Positions 17,935 to 29,069 of a stretch of DNA of 64,000 bases are shown here, in pieces. Under the pieces are notes generated by a model. That model was given only the letters and a program-made list of their open reading frames with translations. It was not told where the DNA came from and did not search any database. The translations under genes and the position numbers were made by a program. Origin of the DNA: Clostridium caldaquaticum (GTDB lineage Bacteria > Bacillota > Clostridia > Clostridiales > Clostridiaceae); NCBI RefSeq assembly GCF_023806125.1, contig NZ_JAMSKT010000003.1, positions 143,250-207,249 of the forward strand, written 5' to 3'. How positions within the stretch are numbered: position 1 is the first letter of the stretch; each line of letters opens with the position of its first letter.

Positions 17935-19305
17935 TTATTTAAGTTCCTGTTCAATTGTCTTCTGTGCTTCATCTAGCGCTTCCTTAACATCCTTGTCATC
18001 TTCAAATATAGCATTTAGAGTTGTTGTACAAAGAACATTATTAATAGTTGGTGAAGCTTTTACTGACTTAATAAACTTAATTTCTCCTTTAATTTCATTT
18101 AATACATCAAATGGATTAGTCTTAAAATATTGAACAAATTCATTATTTGGATCATGAGTAATTGATTTGTCTGTCCATATAGCTGTATTTACCGGGTCAA
18201 ATCCCAATGTCTTCCATATATTAACTTCGCCCTCAGGTGAAAGCTTAGCATAAGCAACAAACTCTTTTGCCAACTGAACATTTTTAGCTGTCTTAGTAAC
18301 AACTGTTCCAGTTCCACCTAAACCAAGAGAACGAGGCTGACCTTCTTTAAACACTGGAAGCGGAGCTATAGCAAACTTACCCTTTAAGTCCTTCATTTCA
18401 TTTGTAAATCTTGACATATACCATAGCGGCATAAATGCACTTGCATAATTACCCTTGTTGAATTCCCCTTTTCCTTCTTCTGTATCTGGTTGTCCACCTG
18501 GAATAGTAGCAATTACATTATTTTTCTGTAAATCCTTTAACATTTCAAGCCCCTTGATTAACTCAGGTGAGTTAACTTTCGGCTTTCCATCAGCATCTGT
18601 CAGGTCAGCCCCCTGCTCTGTTGCAAGTATTGACAGCTGCCATAAAGCTGAAGTATCCGCTGTTCCCATATACTTTCCTGTCTTTTCATATACTTTTATA
18701 CCAGCTTTTTTATAGTCATCCCAGGTTTTTATTGTCTTATAATCAACACCAGCTTTTTCAAGAATTTCCGTGTTATAAAAAGCTACTGTTGCACCAACAT
18801 GTGTTGGAGCACCGTATACATGTCCGTTTTTGCTGTAAATTTCAAGACGAGCTGGAACTACCGTACTCTTAAATGGAGCAATAACATCATCCAAGCTTTC
18901 TAAAGGAACATTTTCCCCTTCAAGAAAGTTAGGAAATCTCCCAAGTTCCACATCAGAGATATCAGGGGCTCCCTGTCCTGTCTGAACAGCAATTAATAAT
19001 TTGTTATGCATATCATCATATGGCATAACAGTAACATTTAACTTAATCTGTTTATTGGGATTCGCTTTATTCCAAGAGTCTACCATAGTTGAAAAATGTT
19101 TTCCGTGTAAATCAACAAATGTCCAGTAGCTAAGCTCGGTTGCATTTGCACCAGCTGTTTCAGCACCTAACTGTGTTTGTTTCTGTTCTTTTCCGGATGC
19201 TGGAGCTGAGTCCCCACCTGATTTCTTCCCACATGCCGTTAATCCACCCATAGCCATTACTGACACCATTGTAACAGCTAAGAATGTTCTGGTAAATTTT
19301 CTCAT
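17935..19305 (-). CDS. Extracellular sugar-binding lipoprotein, family 1
   Basis: A 456-residue solute-binding protein. The signal peptide ends in a lipobox (GLTAC, Cys25), so it should be diacylated and tethered to the outer face of the membrane. The mature part shows SBP family 1 features (ELSYWTFVDLHGKHF, PDISDVELGRFPNFL, and a C-terminal SPTINNVL stretch). It delivers ligand to the MalF/MalG-like permeases downstream; arabino-oligosaccharides are inferred from the GH51 neighbour. Confidence 0.93.
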   Translation of the reverse strand: MRKFTRTFLAVTMVSVMAMGGLTACGKKSGGDSAPASGKEQKQTQLGAETAGANATELSYWTFVDLHGKHFSTMVDSWNKANPNKQIKLNVTVMPYDDMHNKLLIAVQTGQGAPDISDVELGRFPNFLEGENVPLESLDDVIAPFKSTVVPARLEIYSKNGHVYGAPTHVGATVAFYNTEILEKAGVDYKTIKTWDDYKKAGIKVYEKTGKYMGTADTSALWQLSILATEQGADLTDADGKPKVNSPELIKGLEMLKDLQKNNVIATIPGGQPDTEEGKGEFNKGNYASAFMPLWYMSRFTNEMKDLKGKFAIAPLPVFKEGQPRSLGLGGTGTVVTKTAKNVQLAKEFVAYAKLSPEGEVNIWKTLGFDPVNTAIWTDKSITHDPNNEFVQYFKTNPFDVLNEIKGEIKFIKSVKASPTINNVLCTTTLNAIFEDDKDVKEALDEAQKTIEQELK

Positions 19306-19333
19306 AAAAATTCCCCCTTTATATAAAAAAATT

Positions 19334-21211
<1,878 letters not shown>

Positions 21212-22132
21212 ATGATTCACATTACAAATTTAAAAGAAAGCCTGCCTCTGTTTAAGGCATTGAGTTCTGATATCAGAATTGAAATTATAGAATTACTATC
21301 GGAATATAAACAACTTAATATGAATGATATTTCAGAAAAGCTTAATCTGACAAATGGTGCTGTTACCATGCATATAAAAAAACTAGAAGAATGCGGATTA
21401 ATCAAAATCAATACCCTGACAGCAAAACATGGTATTCAAAAAATCTGCTGTCTTCATGAAGATAAATTTGTTATAGATATAGGTAATCAAAATATTCCAA
21501 ACTCTTATGAGTGCGAAATCGGAGTTGGTCACTACTCTGCTTACGAAATATATCCGACCTGCGGCATAGCTACAAAAGATAAGATAATCGGTGAAGTAGA
21601 TAACCCAAGCTACTTTGCTGATCCAGAAAGAATAAACAGTGATATTTTATGGTTTACTAAAGGTTTTGTAGAATATAGAATTCCAAATTATCTTAAGCCC
21701 GGTCAGGAATTTTCCGAAATTCAAATCTCTATGGAGATAAGTTCTGAAGCTCCCGGCAACTGTTCTATATGGCCCTCAGATGTTAATTTCAGCTTAAACA
21801 ACTTTCATTTAGGAAGCTGGACCAGTCCTGGAGATTATGCTGATACAAAGGGTTTGCTTACACCATCTTGGTGGTTTCCGACGTGGAATCAATACGGGCT
21901 TTTAAAGCTTTTAACTATTAATAAATTCGGTACCTTTATAGATGGCTTGCAAATTTCCGATGTAACTTTAGAAGATTTTAATCTAAACTATAAAAGTGAT
22001 TTATTTTTTAGACTATCAGTACCTGAAAATGCAAACCATGTTGGCGGCTTAACTATTTTCGGAAAAAACTTCGGCAATTACAATCAAGGTATAAATATTA
22101 GAATTATTTATGAACAAGCTTCACAAAATTAA
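21212..22132 (+). CDS. ArsR-type regulator with a large C-terminal effector domain
   Basis: A 306-residue protein. The first 85 residues form an ArsR-like winged helix (ALSSDIRIEIIELL, DISEKLNLTNGAVTMHIKKLE). The remaining roughly 210 residues are beta-rich and aromatic (for example TPSWWFPTWNQYG, DGLQISDVTLEDFNL) and look like a ligand-binding sandwich rather than a metal site. It is divergent from abfA, so it is the likely regulator of the arabinoside operon, binding an arabinoside. I recognise the arrangement from other Firmicutes glycosidase clusters but no characterised member. Confidence 0.75.
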   Translation: MIHITNLKESLPLFKALSSDIRIEIIELLSEYKQLNMNDISEKLNLTNGAVTMHIKKLEECGLIKINTLTAKHGIQKICCLHEDKFVIDIGNQNIPNSYECEIGVGHYSAYEIYPTCGIATKDKIIGEVDNPSYFADPERINSDILWFTKGFVEYRIPNYLKPGQEFSEIQISMEISSEAPGNCSIWPSDVNFSLNNFHLGSWTSPGDYADTKGLLTPSWWFPTWNQYGLLKLLTINKFGTFIDGLQISDVTLEDFNLNYKSDLFFRLSVPENANHVGGLTIFGKNFGNYNQGINIRIIYEQASQN

Positions 22133-22170
22133 ACCAGTACTGAACGCTTTTAGTTTTTAATTACTATCTT

Positions 22171-22205
22171 GCTGCAGGAGTGTCTGCTACAACTTCTCCT
22201 GCAGC
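22171..22205 (+). terminator. Terminator-like hairpin after the ArsR-type regulator
   Basis: A 10-bp perfect stem GCTGCAGGAG / CTCCTGCAGC with a 15-base loop, followed by TTGTTCTC and then CCTTTTTT. It separates two convergent genes. Confidence 0.65.
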
Positions 22206-22249
22206 TTGTTCTCAACCTTTTTTAAGCTTTTAAAATTCATTAAAAACGC

Positions 22250-24907
22250 TTATACTAAAAAGAAACTCATAATATAGCAAATTTCATCATCGGATATATT
22301 AATAAAATATTTATTGTATAAAAATACAAAATTTTCCTTTACTGTATCATATATTCCCTTATTTTTTAATATATAATCATCTTTTTCAGGATATTCTACT
22401 GATATATCACCTTTTTTAAGCCTGTTTATCATAAAAGCTAAATGCAGAATTAAACCAATTAAACTCTCATCTTTTAATTTTATAGATAACTTATCCTCAA
22501 GCCTTCTTATATAAATCATAATATCCTTATAAAGTTCAGTTCCATCAAGATTTTCTACGTTTTGCTTTATTATTACAGGCATTTTCATAAGAGTAGTTTT
22601 AACATCTATAGCTTCCTGAAGTGCCTTTATCTCTCTCATATTTAGCACATCATACATGCTGTATTGTTTTATATCTATATCTACATGAAATGGAGAAACA
22701 ATAAACAGAATCTCTTTTTCTTGCAATATTTCATTTAACTTTTGTATATAATAATTCTTGTCTAAACAGTTCAGAGTTATTATTTCAAATAAATCTTTAT
22801 CATACCTAAGATTGTTATTTAAAAAACTTTTAAGTGCTATAGAACCTCCTTCACCTGTTAAACAAGCTGTTATTATAGCCACTTTAGTTTTATCACTTTT
22901 AGGCTCTTTCAGCACTCGGCTTATTTCAAAGTAAGAGTTCACTTGCAAAACTTCCCTGTATATTTCCTCCAAAGAGAGTCCTAAAAGAGCTTTTCTAGCT
23001 GATTCCAGTACATGAAGTGTTGAAACTAAAGGTATTACTTTTACAGGAACTTTAAATTCCTGCTCTATAGCCTCCCCAAAGGTAGTCAACGACCCCATAT
23101 CAACAAGTAAAAGATACCCTCTGTCATTTACTTCTTCAGCTACAAGCTTTTTTAATTTTTCAAGCACAATAACAGGACTTTCTTCTATTGGCGCATTTAT
23201 ACCAATTACATGATTTTCACCCAGAAGTTTATTAGCTACGGCTGCCATTGAAGTTGCTGTAGTTTCACCATGAGCAATCAGAATAATTTTAACTTTGTTA
23301 ATATTATTCTTAAATTTTTCTTCTGGCAGAAGAAAAATTGTTAAATAGCCTGCCTCATCTTCCGATATAGAACGATGTACATGTTTTTCAATAATAGCTT
23401 TAGCACCAAGAGCTACCTTAAATTCTTCAGGATACAATTGCTTGATTTTATCCAGCTGAGGGTTATTTACAGTTTTATCATTATTTACTCTATTAATAAG
23501 AGTATTTATGTGTAATGCTAAAGCAGTATAAGTATTATTATTTAAATTTCTCTTCAGCTCCAAAGATACATAGTACACAACCTTATCTATACACTCTAAT
23601 ATATCTTCACTTACAATGCTTAATAAATTTTTTCTATTTATATCTTCAGATATTCCGCTGATATGCTTTTCAAAATATTTAGTTATATCCTTCTCTAATA
23701 TATTTTCTATAGCAATTTCTGCTATACCCTCTGATTTAAGTCTTTCCAGTTTTTCTTCGATTAATTTATAAATGCCATTATCCTCGTACCTTAGCGTATT
23801 ATCAACTTCTAAAGAATCTGAAAATCTGAAATACTCTATTTCTTCACCAACAAGCTTATTCCATAAAATTCTATGCTCCTTTTCTTTATAGAGTCCTTCC
23901 TTAATATAAAATGGAAGACTGCCGCTATAAATTCTTACATCATTTTTTGTATTTGTAAGAAATTCAGAATAAGCTTTGGCGCATATAAGCTGAATATCAC
24001 TTTTTAATTGTCCCACATTACCTGGGCAATCATAAGATAAAAATGCTCTCATTGTGTTTAAAGATACATATATATCTTTATTTATTTTTACACTTTCTTG
24101 TCTGAAAAAATTTTTAATCAAATAAAGCCTTTCTTCCAGCGACCTTTGCTTTAAAGAAGGTATTCTTATCATCATAGGAATTCTTCGTATAAAAGTTTTA
24201 AGCAGTGCTGAATTAGGATCTTCGGTAGTAGCTGAAATAATAAGTACATCTGCTTTTCTTATTTCACAATCACCCATTCGCCTGAAACAGCCAGTATCAA
24301 GAAATGTAAATAATATTTCCTGTCCTTCTGGCGGAAGCCTATGAACTTCATCTAAAAACAGTACTCCTCCATCAGCCTTCTCCAATAAACCAGGCCTGTC
24401 CGCCTCTGCTCCTGTATAAGTACCCTTTTTAACACCAAAAAGCTGAGATGTAAGAAGTTGAGGATTATTACAATAATCAGCACAGTTAAACACTATAAAA
24501 GGTGAGTTTTCTTTTCGTCTATTCATTTCTATAGCATATTCATACATTAAAGAAGCAAACATAGATTTTCCTACACCCGTATCCCCCAATATTAAAGAAG
24601 GAATACCTTTTGGAGGATACAATATAGCTGCTTTCATCTGTTCAACAGCTTGTTTTAAACTCATATTATTTTTAACTATTTGGTCAAGCTTGCTTTCCTT
24701 GCTTATATTATTTTTATCTTTTGCAATTGTAAAAAGTACTGGACGCCCAGAAGATTTTTGTACTTTTCCTTCTTTACAAAGATTATTTAACACATGGCTT
24801 ACGTTAGCTCTAGTCATGCCAAGTACAGACGCTAGTGTTTGAGCATCAATACCTTTACTATCGTTTAACTCTAATAGTCTTGTATAAATCAGTTCTTTAT
24901 TATTCAT
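22250..24907 (-). CDS. LevR-family sigma-54-dependent PTS regulator
   Basis: An 885-residue activator. Domains in order: N-terminal winged helix (about 5-60), AAA+ sigma-54 activator domain with Walker A GDTGVGKS (108-115), the sigma-54 contact loop as GTYTGA (162-167, usually GAFTGA) and Walker B GVLFLDEVHR; then PRD1 (LHINTLINRV), an EIIA-mannose-like domain (IAHGETTATSMAA), an EIIB-like segment and PRD2 (LHLAFMINRL). PTS phosphorylation of the PRD histidines should set its activity. It is divergent from the cellobiose-type PTS operon, whose two -24/-12 promoters it must activate. Confidence 0.94.
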   Translation of the reverse strand: MNNKELIYTRLLELNDSKGIDAQTLASVLGMTRANVSHVLNNLCKEGKVQKSSGRPVLFTIAKDKNNISKESKLDQIVKNNMSLKQAVEQMKAAILYPPKGIPSLILGDTGVGKSMFASLMYEYAIEMNRRKENSPFIVFNCADYCNNPQLLTSQLFGVKKGTYTGAEADRPGLLEKADGGVLFLDEVHRLPPEGQEILFTFLDTGCFRRMGDCEIRKADVLIISATTEDPNSALLKTFIRRIPMMIRIPSLKQRSLEERLYLIKNFFRQESVKINKDIYVSLNTMRAFLSYDCPGNVGQLKSDIQLICAKAYSEFLTNTKNDVRIYSGSLPFYIKEGLYKEKEHRILWNKLVGEEIEYFRFSDSLEVDNTLRYEDNGIYKLIEEKLERLKSEGIAEIAIENILEKDITKYFEKHISGISEDINRKNLLSIVSEDILECIDKVVYYVSLELKRNLNNNTYTALALHINTLINRVNNDKTVNNPQLDKIKQLYPEEFKVALGAKAIIEKHVHRSISEDEAGYLTIFLLPEEKFKNNINKVKIILIAHGETTATSMAAVANKLLGENHVIGINAPIEESPVIVLEKLKKLVAEEVNDRGYLLLVDMGSLTTFGEAIEQEFKVPVKVIPLVSTLHVLESARKALLGLSLEEIYREVLQVNSYFEISRVLKEPKSDKTKVAIITACLTGEGGSIALKSFLNNNLRYDKDLFEIITLNCLDKNYYIQKLNEILQEKEILFIVSPFHVDIDIKQYSMYDVLNMREIKALQEAIDVKTTLMKMPVIIKQNVENLDGTELYKDIMIYIRRLEDKLSIKLKDESLIGLILHLAFMINRLKKGDISVEYPEKDDYILKNKGIYDTVKENFVFLYNKYFINISDDEICYIMSFFLV

Positions 24908-24990
24908 AGTTATATCCCTCCTTCGTTAGTAAACTTATAAAAACTTCTGCAAAGCTAAATCCGTAATCGTTTAGTATGTTCATTATAAAC

Positions 24991-25019
24991 ATTATATTCA
25001 AATAATATTTATATTTCAA
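24991..25019 (-). promoter_or_regulatory. Promoter of the LevR-like regulator gene
   Basis: Minus-strand -35 TTGAAA (25014-25019), 17-bp spacer, -10 TATAAT (24991-24996). The -35 lies inside the left arm of the 20-bp palindrome, so the regulator probably controls its own synthesis. Confidence 0.7.
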
Positions 25020-25054
25020 TAGTGTTTAAAAAACTTAAACACTATTGAAATATA
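25010..25054. promoter_or_regulatory. Perfect 20-bp palindrome, candidate activator-binding site
   Basis: Arms 25010-25029 and 25035-25054 are exact reverse complements around a 5-bp spacer and contain CAATAGTGTTTAA / TTAAACACTATTG. The core TTTAAACACT recurs at 25074-25083 and 25096-25105. It lies about 200-290 bp upstream of the two sigma-54 promoters, a normal distance for an enhancer site. Confidence 0.75.
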
Positions 25055-25252
25055 AAAAAATCAGTTCTATAAATTTAAACACTAATAATTTAAATTTTAA
25101 ACACTTTTGAATTTATGTAAACATTATCAATAATCAAAGTAATTGCATATCTAAATTAAAAAAGTCGTAAAAATATTTTTTTCGGCATCAAAAACCTGTT
25201 TTTCAGTATATTTTACAAAGAAATCTAATAGCAAACATTAAAATTTAGAGTT

Positions 25253-25270
25253 TTGGCATAAATTTTGCTA
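25253..25270 (+). promoter_or_regulatory. Sigma-54 promoter 1 of the PTS operon
   Basis: TTGGCATAAATTTTGCTA has GG (25255-25256) and GC (25267-25268) separated by exactly 10 bp, as in the -24/-12 consensus. Transcription would start near 25280. Confidence 0.85.
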
Positions 25271-25338
25271 AGTATATAAGTGAAAAATTAATATGCCAAA
25301 GACTTAATAAAAACTAATAAACAGTTAAAAGTCAGTGT

Positions 25339-25356
25339 TTGGCATAAATTTTGCTA
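25339..25356 (+). promoter_or_regulatory. Sigma-54 promoter 2 of the PTS operon
   Basis: A second copy of the same 18-bp -24/-12 element, identical to promoter 1 and 86 bp downstream (GG 25341-25342, GC 25353-25354). Transcription would start near 25366, 47 bp before the first gene. Confidence 0.85.
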
Positions 25357-25412
25357 ATAAATATTGCATCAGATATTTATAATTATTTAAATCAACTGAG
25401 GAGGGAACACTG

Positions 25413-25745
25413 ATGAGTGAAATGGAACAAATTATTATGAATATTATTATCTATGCAGGTGATGCAAAATCTCACGCTTATGAAGCCTTACGAAAAGTAA
25501 ACGAAGGAGATTATACAGGTGCAGATGAAGAAATGAAAAAAGCAGAAGAATCACTTGAAGTAGCACATAATGCACAAACATCTCTGCTTCATAAAGAAGC
25601 TAATGGAGAAAAAATGGAAATGTCAGTTTTATTTGTTCACTCACAAGACCATTTAATGACAACAATAACAGAAAAAAATTTAATTGAACAAATCATAGAA
25701 CTTAGAAAGCTCATTAATCCAATATTGAGCAAAAACAATAACTAG
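25413..25745 (+). CDS. PTS lactose/cellobiose-family IIA component
   Basis: A 110-residue cytoplasmic, all-helical phosphocarrier. The motif FVHSQDHLMT contains the phosphorylated His76 and the second conserved His80 of Lac-family IIA proteins. It passes phosphate from HPr to the IIB protein encoded next. The ATG is preceded by GAGGAGGG. First gene of the operon IIA-IIB-GH1-IIC. Confidence 0.95.
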   Translation: MSEMEQIIMNIIIYAGDAKSHAYEALRKVNEGDYTGADEEMKKAEESLEVAHNAQTSLLHKEANGEKMEMSVLFVHSQDHLMTTITEKNLIEQIIELRKLINPILSKNNN

Positions 25746-25803
25746 AAGTTATCAATAATATAAACTTAAATATATAGTATAAATTTAAAAGGAGGAATTT
25801 TTT

Positions 25804-26115
25804 ATGATTAAAATCAGATTATTTTGTGCTGCAGGTATGTCTACTAGCGTATTAGTTAACAAAATGAAGAAGGCTGCTGAAGCAAAAGGAATTGAGGTGG
25901 ATATAGAAGCTTTCTCAGAAAACACCATGGCTAAAAATTTAGATGGAGTTGATGTGGCACTGCTTGGACCTCAAGTTGGTTATACACTGCCAAAAGCTAA
26001 AAAAATATGTGGTGAAAAAGGAGTTCCAGTAGATGTAATACCTATGGTAGATTATGGAATGATGAATGGTGAAAAAGTTTTAGCTCTAGCTTTAAAATTA
26101 GCAGAAAAAAAATAG
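25804..26115 (+). CDS. PTS lactose/cellobiose-family IIB component
   Basis: A 103-residue cytoplasmic domain with the phosphorylation-site Cys8 in LFCAAGMSTS and the P-loop-like fold of cellobiose IIB. It phosphorylates the sugar carried by IIC. An AGGAGG precedes the ATG. Confidence 0.95.
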   Translation: MIKIRLFCAAGMSTSVLVNKMKKAAEAKGIEVDIEAFSENTMAKNLDGVDVALLGPQVGYTLPKAKKICGEKGVPVDVIPMVDYGMMNGEKVLALALKLAEKK

Positions 26116-26150
26116 TATAAAAGCGTCAGTGCAAAGGAGTGACTTTTTAA

Positions 26151-27560
26151 ATGAAATTTCCACACGATTTCTTATTCGGTGCAGCTTCAGCTTCCTATCA
26201 GGTAGAAGGTGCATGGAATGAGGATGGAAAGGGTATTTCAAACTGGGATGTATTCTCAAAAATACCTGGAAAAACTTATAAAAATACCAACGGAGATATT
26301 TCTGTAGATCATTATCATAGATATAAAGAAGATATTAAACTAATGTCTGAAATAGGATTGGAATCGTATAGATTTTCAATCTCTTGGCCAAGAATTATTC
26401 CGGATGGAGATGGACAAGTTAACGAAAAAGGTTTGGATTTTTACAATAATTTAATAGACGAATGTTTAAAATATGGAATTGTACCTTTTGTAACCTTATA
26501 TCATTGGGATTTACCACAAACCTTAGAAGAATGCGGAGGATGGACAAACAAAAGGACTGTAGATGCATTTGTAAAATATGCTAACGTTTGTTTTAATGCC
26601 TTTGGTGATAGAGTTAAACATTGGATAACATTTAATGAAACAATTGTATTTACTTCCTTAGGGTATTTGGCAGGCGCTCATCCACCAGGCATAAAAAACG
26701 ATATTAAAAAATATTTTCAGGCAACTCATAATGTGTTTACTGCACACGCAAGAGCTGTAAAAGACTATAAAGCGCTTAGGCAATTTGGAGAAATCGGTAT
26801 AACTCATGTATTTTCTCCAGCCTTTAGTGCAGATGAAAAAGAAGAAAATAAGCTGGCTGCCTATCATGCAAATCAATATAGTTTAGCCTGGTATTATGAT
26901 CCTGTACTAAAAGGTGAATATCCAGATTATGTTGTAAAGCAGCTTGAAGAAAAAGGCTGGACTCCAGATTGGACAGAGGAAGAATTAAGTATCATTAAAA
27001 CTTCTGCTGCAAGTAATGATTTTATCGGTTTAAATTATTATCAGCCGCAAAGAGTCATTAAAAATAATAACTCAGATGAAGTTATAGAAAGAACAAGGGA
27101 AAATTCTACCGGAGCACCCGGAAACGCTTCCTTTGATGGTGTTTACAGGACAGTAAAGATGGAGGATAAAGTTTATACTAAATGGGGCTGGGAGATATCT
27201 CCTGAGGCTTTCTTTGAAGGCTTGAAAATGCTTAAGGCTCATTATGGAGATATAAAAATATATATTACAGAAAACGGATTAGGAGATGAAGATCCTATTA
27301 TTGAAGGTGAAATAGTAGATGTGCCTAGAATCAAATATATTGAAACCCATTTAAAAGCAGTTAAAAATGCTATTGCTGAAGGTATAAATATAAAAGGCTA
27401 CTATGCATGGTCAGCAATTGACCTATTAAGCTGGTTAAACGGCTATAAAAAACAATACGGATTCATTTATGTAGATCATAATAATAATTTAAACAGAAAG
27501 ATAAAATTATCTGGTTACTGGTATAAAAAGATTATTAAAGAAAGAGGTGAAAACCTTTAA
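26151..27560 (+). CDS. GH1 6-phospho-beta-glucosidase
   Basis: A 469-residue cytoplasmic beta-glycosidase. The acid/base is Glu163, in TFNET rather than the usual TFNEP, and the nucleophile is Glu374 (YITENG). Ser427, Lys434 and Tyr436 (DLLSWLNGYKKQYG) reproduce the Ser-x6-Lys-x-Tyr spacing that binds the 6-phosphate in phospho-beta-glycosidases, so the substrate should be PTS-phosphorylated cellobiose or a similar beta-glucoside. It lies inside the PTS operon between IIB and IIC, which supports this. Confidence 0.93.
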   Translation: MKFPHDFLFGAASASYQVEGAWNEDGKGISNWDVFSKIPGKTYKNTNGDISVDHYHRYKEDIKLMSEIGLESYRFSISWPRIIPDGDGQVNEKGLDFYNNLIDECLKYGIVPFVTLYHWDLPQTLEECGGWTNKRTVDAFVKYANVCFNAFGDRVKHWITFNETIVFTSLGYLAGAHPPGIKNDIKKYFQATHNVFTAHARAVKDYKALRQFGEIGITHVFSPAFSADEKEENKLAAYHANQYSLAWYYDPVLKGEYPDYVVKQLEEKGWTPDWTEEELSIIKTSAASNDFIGLNYYQPQRVIKNNNSDEVIERTRENSTGAPGNASFDGVYRTVKMEDKVYTKWGWEISPEAFFEGLKMLKAHYGDIKIYITENGLGDEDPIIEGEIVDVPRIKYIETHLKAVKNAIAEGINIKGYYAWSAIDLLSWLNGYKKQYGFIYVDHNNNLNRKIKLSGYWYKKIIKERGENL

Positions 27561-27619
27561 TTTGAAAAACTAAGTATAAAATTAAATTAAAATATAAAGT
27601 TTCAAGGAGGTTTTAAAAT

Positions 27620-28939
27620 ATGTCAGATCAACAAAAATTAATGGACAAAGTGGTTCCTGCTGTAATGAAATTTGTTAATACTAAAGCTGTTATTGCTTTA
27701 AAAGATGGTATAATGTATACCATGCCTTTAAGTTTAGTTGGTTCAATCTTTCTTCTGTTAGCTCAGATACCTTACAAACCATTTAATGACTGGGTTGCCA
27801 GCATTTTCGGACCAAACTGGATTAATCCTCTGCTTAAAATATACAACGGTTCCTTTGCACTCATGGCTTTAGCTGCTGTTATGGGTATAGCCTATACCTA
27901 TACTAAAAATGAAGGACATGAAGGTCTGCCTGCTGCAATTATAGCTTTATGTTCATTAGTAATTTTAATACCAGGTACAGTAACTGCAATTGGTGCAGAT
28001 AAAAAAGAAATTATTGTAGGCGGAGTATTACCTTCAGACTGGCTTGGCGGTAAAGGTATGGTACTTTCCATAATAGTAGGGTTACTTGTAGGATATGTGT
28101 ACTCATTATTCTTAACTAAGAAGATAACAATTAAAATGCCTGAAGAAGTTCCAGCAGGTGTTGCAAAACAATTTACAGCTTTAATACCAGCACTTGCTAT
28201 ATTCACCGGATTAATGCTTGTAAATATATTATTCTCAACTGTATTTAACAGTACTTTTGCTGAATGGATATTCAAAACACTTCAAACACCTCTGCAAGGT
28301 GTAACAGACTCATTAATAGGAGTATTTATAATGGGTGCAGTTATTCCTTTCTTCTGGTGGTTTGGTGTACATGGTGCTAACATTGTAGGCGGAGTTATGA
28401 GTCCTATTTATACAGCAAATCAGCTTGCAAACCAGGCAATACTTGACAGCGGAAAAGCTTTAACATTAGATAACGGAGCTCATATTATAACCGAACAATT
28501 CCAATCATTATTTGTAACTGTTACAGGTTCCGGACTTACTATAGGTCTTGTAATAGCTATGCTTCTGGCTGCAAAATCTGCACAGTCAAAAACTTTAGGA
28601 AAACTTGCAGTATGGCCTGCTATTTTTAATATAAACGAACCAGTTACTTTCGGTTTCCCAATAGTAATGAACCCATTTATGTTTATACCGTTTGTTTTTG
28701 TTCCTCTTGTATCAGCTGTAGCAACTTATTTTGCATTTAAAATAGGATTCCTTCACCCATTTTCAGCAGTAACAGTGCCATGGACAACTCCACCTATTAT
28801 ATCTGGATTTATTCTTCAAGGTTGGAAAGGTGCACTCTGGCAAATAGTGATAATAGCCTGGTCTACAGTTGCTTACTTCCCATTCTTTAAGAAACAGGAT
28901 GCAATCAATCTTAAAGCAGAACAGGAATCAATGTCATAA
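27620..28939 (+). CDS. PTS lactose/cellobiose-family IIC permease
   Basis: A 439-residue membrane protein with about ten hydrophobic segments. NEPVTFGFPIVMNP (about 338-351) is the hallmark IIC substrate loop of the Lac/Cel family. It transports the beta-glucoside while IIB phosphorylates it. Length and order match CelB/LicC-type permeases. Confidence 0.95.
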   Translation: MSDQQKLMDKVVPAVMKFVNTKAVIALKDGIMYTMPLSLVGSIFLLLAQIPYKPFNDWVASIFGPNWINPLLKIYNGSFALMALAAVMGIAYTYTKNEGHEGLPAAIIALCSLVILIPGTVTAIGADKKEIIVGGVLPSDWLGGKGMVLSIIVGLLVGYVYSLFLTKKITIKMPEEVPAGVAKQFTALIPALAIFTGLMLVNILFSTVFNSTFAEWIFKTLQTPLQGVTDSLIGVFIMGAVIPFFWWFGVHGANIVGGVMSPIYTANQLANQAILDSGKALTLDNGAHIITEQFQSLFVTVTGSGLTIGLVIAMLLAAKSAQSKTLGKLAVWPAIFNINEPVTFGFPIVMNPFMFIPFVFVPLVSAVATYFAFKIGFLHPFSAVTVPWTTPPIISGFILQGWKGALWQIVIIAWSTVAYFPFFKKQDAINLKAEQESMS

Positions 28940-28980
28940 GCACAAATAAATTTCTATAAAGCATATTAAACAAATTTTTA

Positions 28981-29024
28981 ACCCAGCATTTTCATGAATT
29001 AAATTTCATGAAAAATGTTGGGTT
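28981..29024 (+). repeat. Hairpin after the IIC gene
   Basis: AACCCAGCATTTTCATGAA and its near-complement form a long imperfect stem with a short AT loop. No T-tract follows, so it may be a leaky terminator or a processing site separating IIC from the small downstream gene. Confidence 0.55.
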
Positions 29025-29069
29025 AACCTTTGAACTTAATGACAAGCTTTTGAAAGGAGTTATGCAAAA

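Noticed and set aside
22171..22205. GC-rich palindrome considered as a recombination or attachment site
   Set aside because: It sits right after a stop codon between convergent genes and behaves like a terminator stem; no integrase or second copy is seen.
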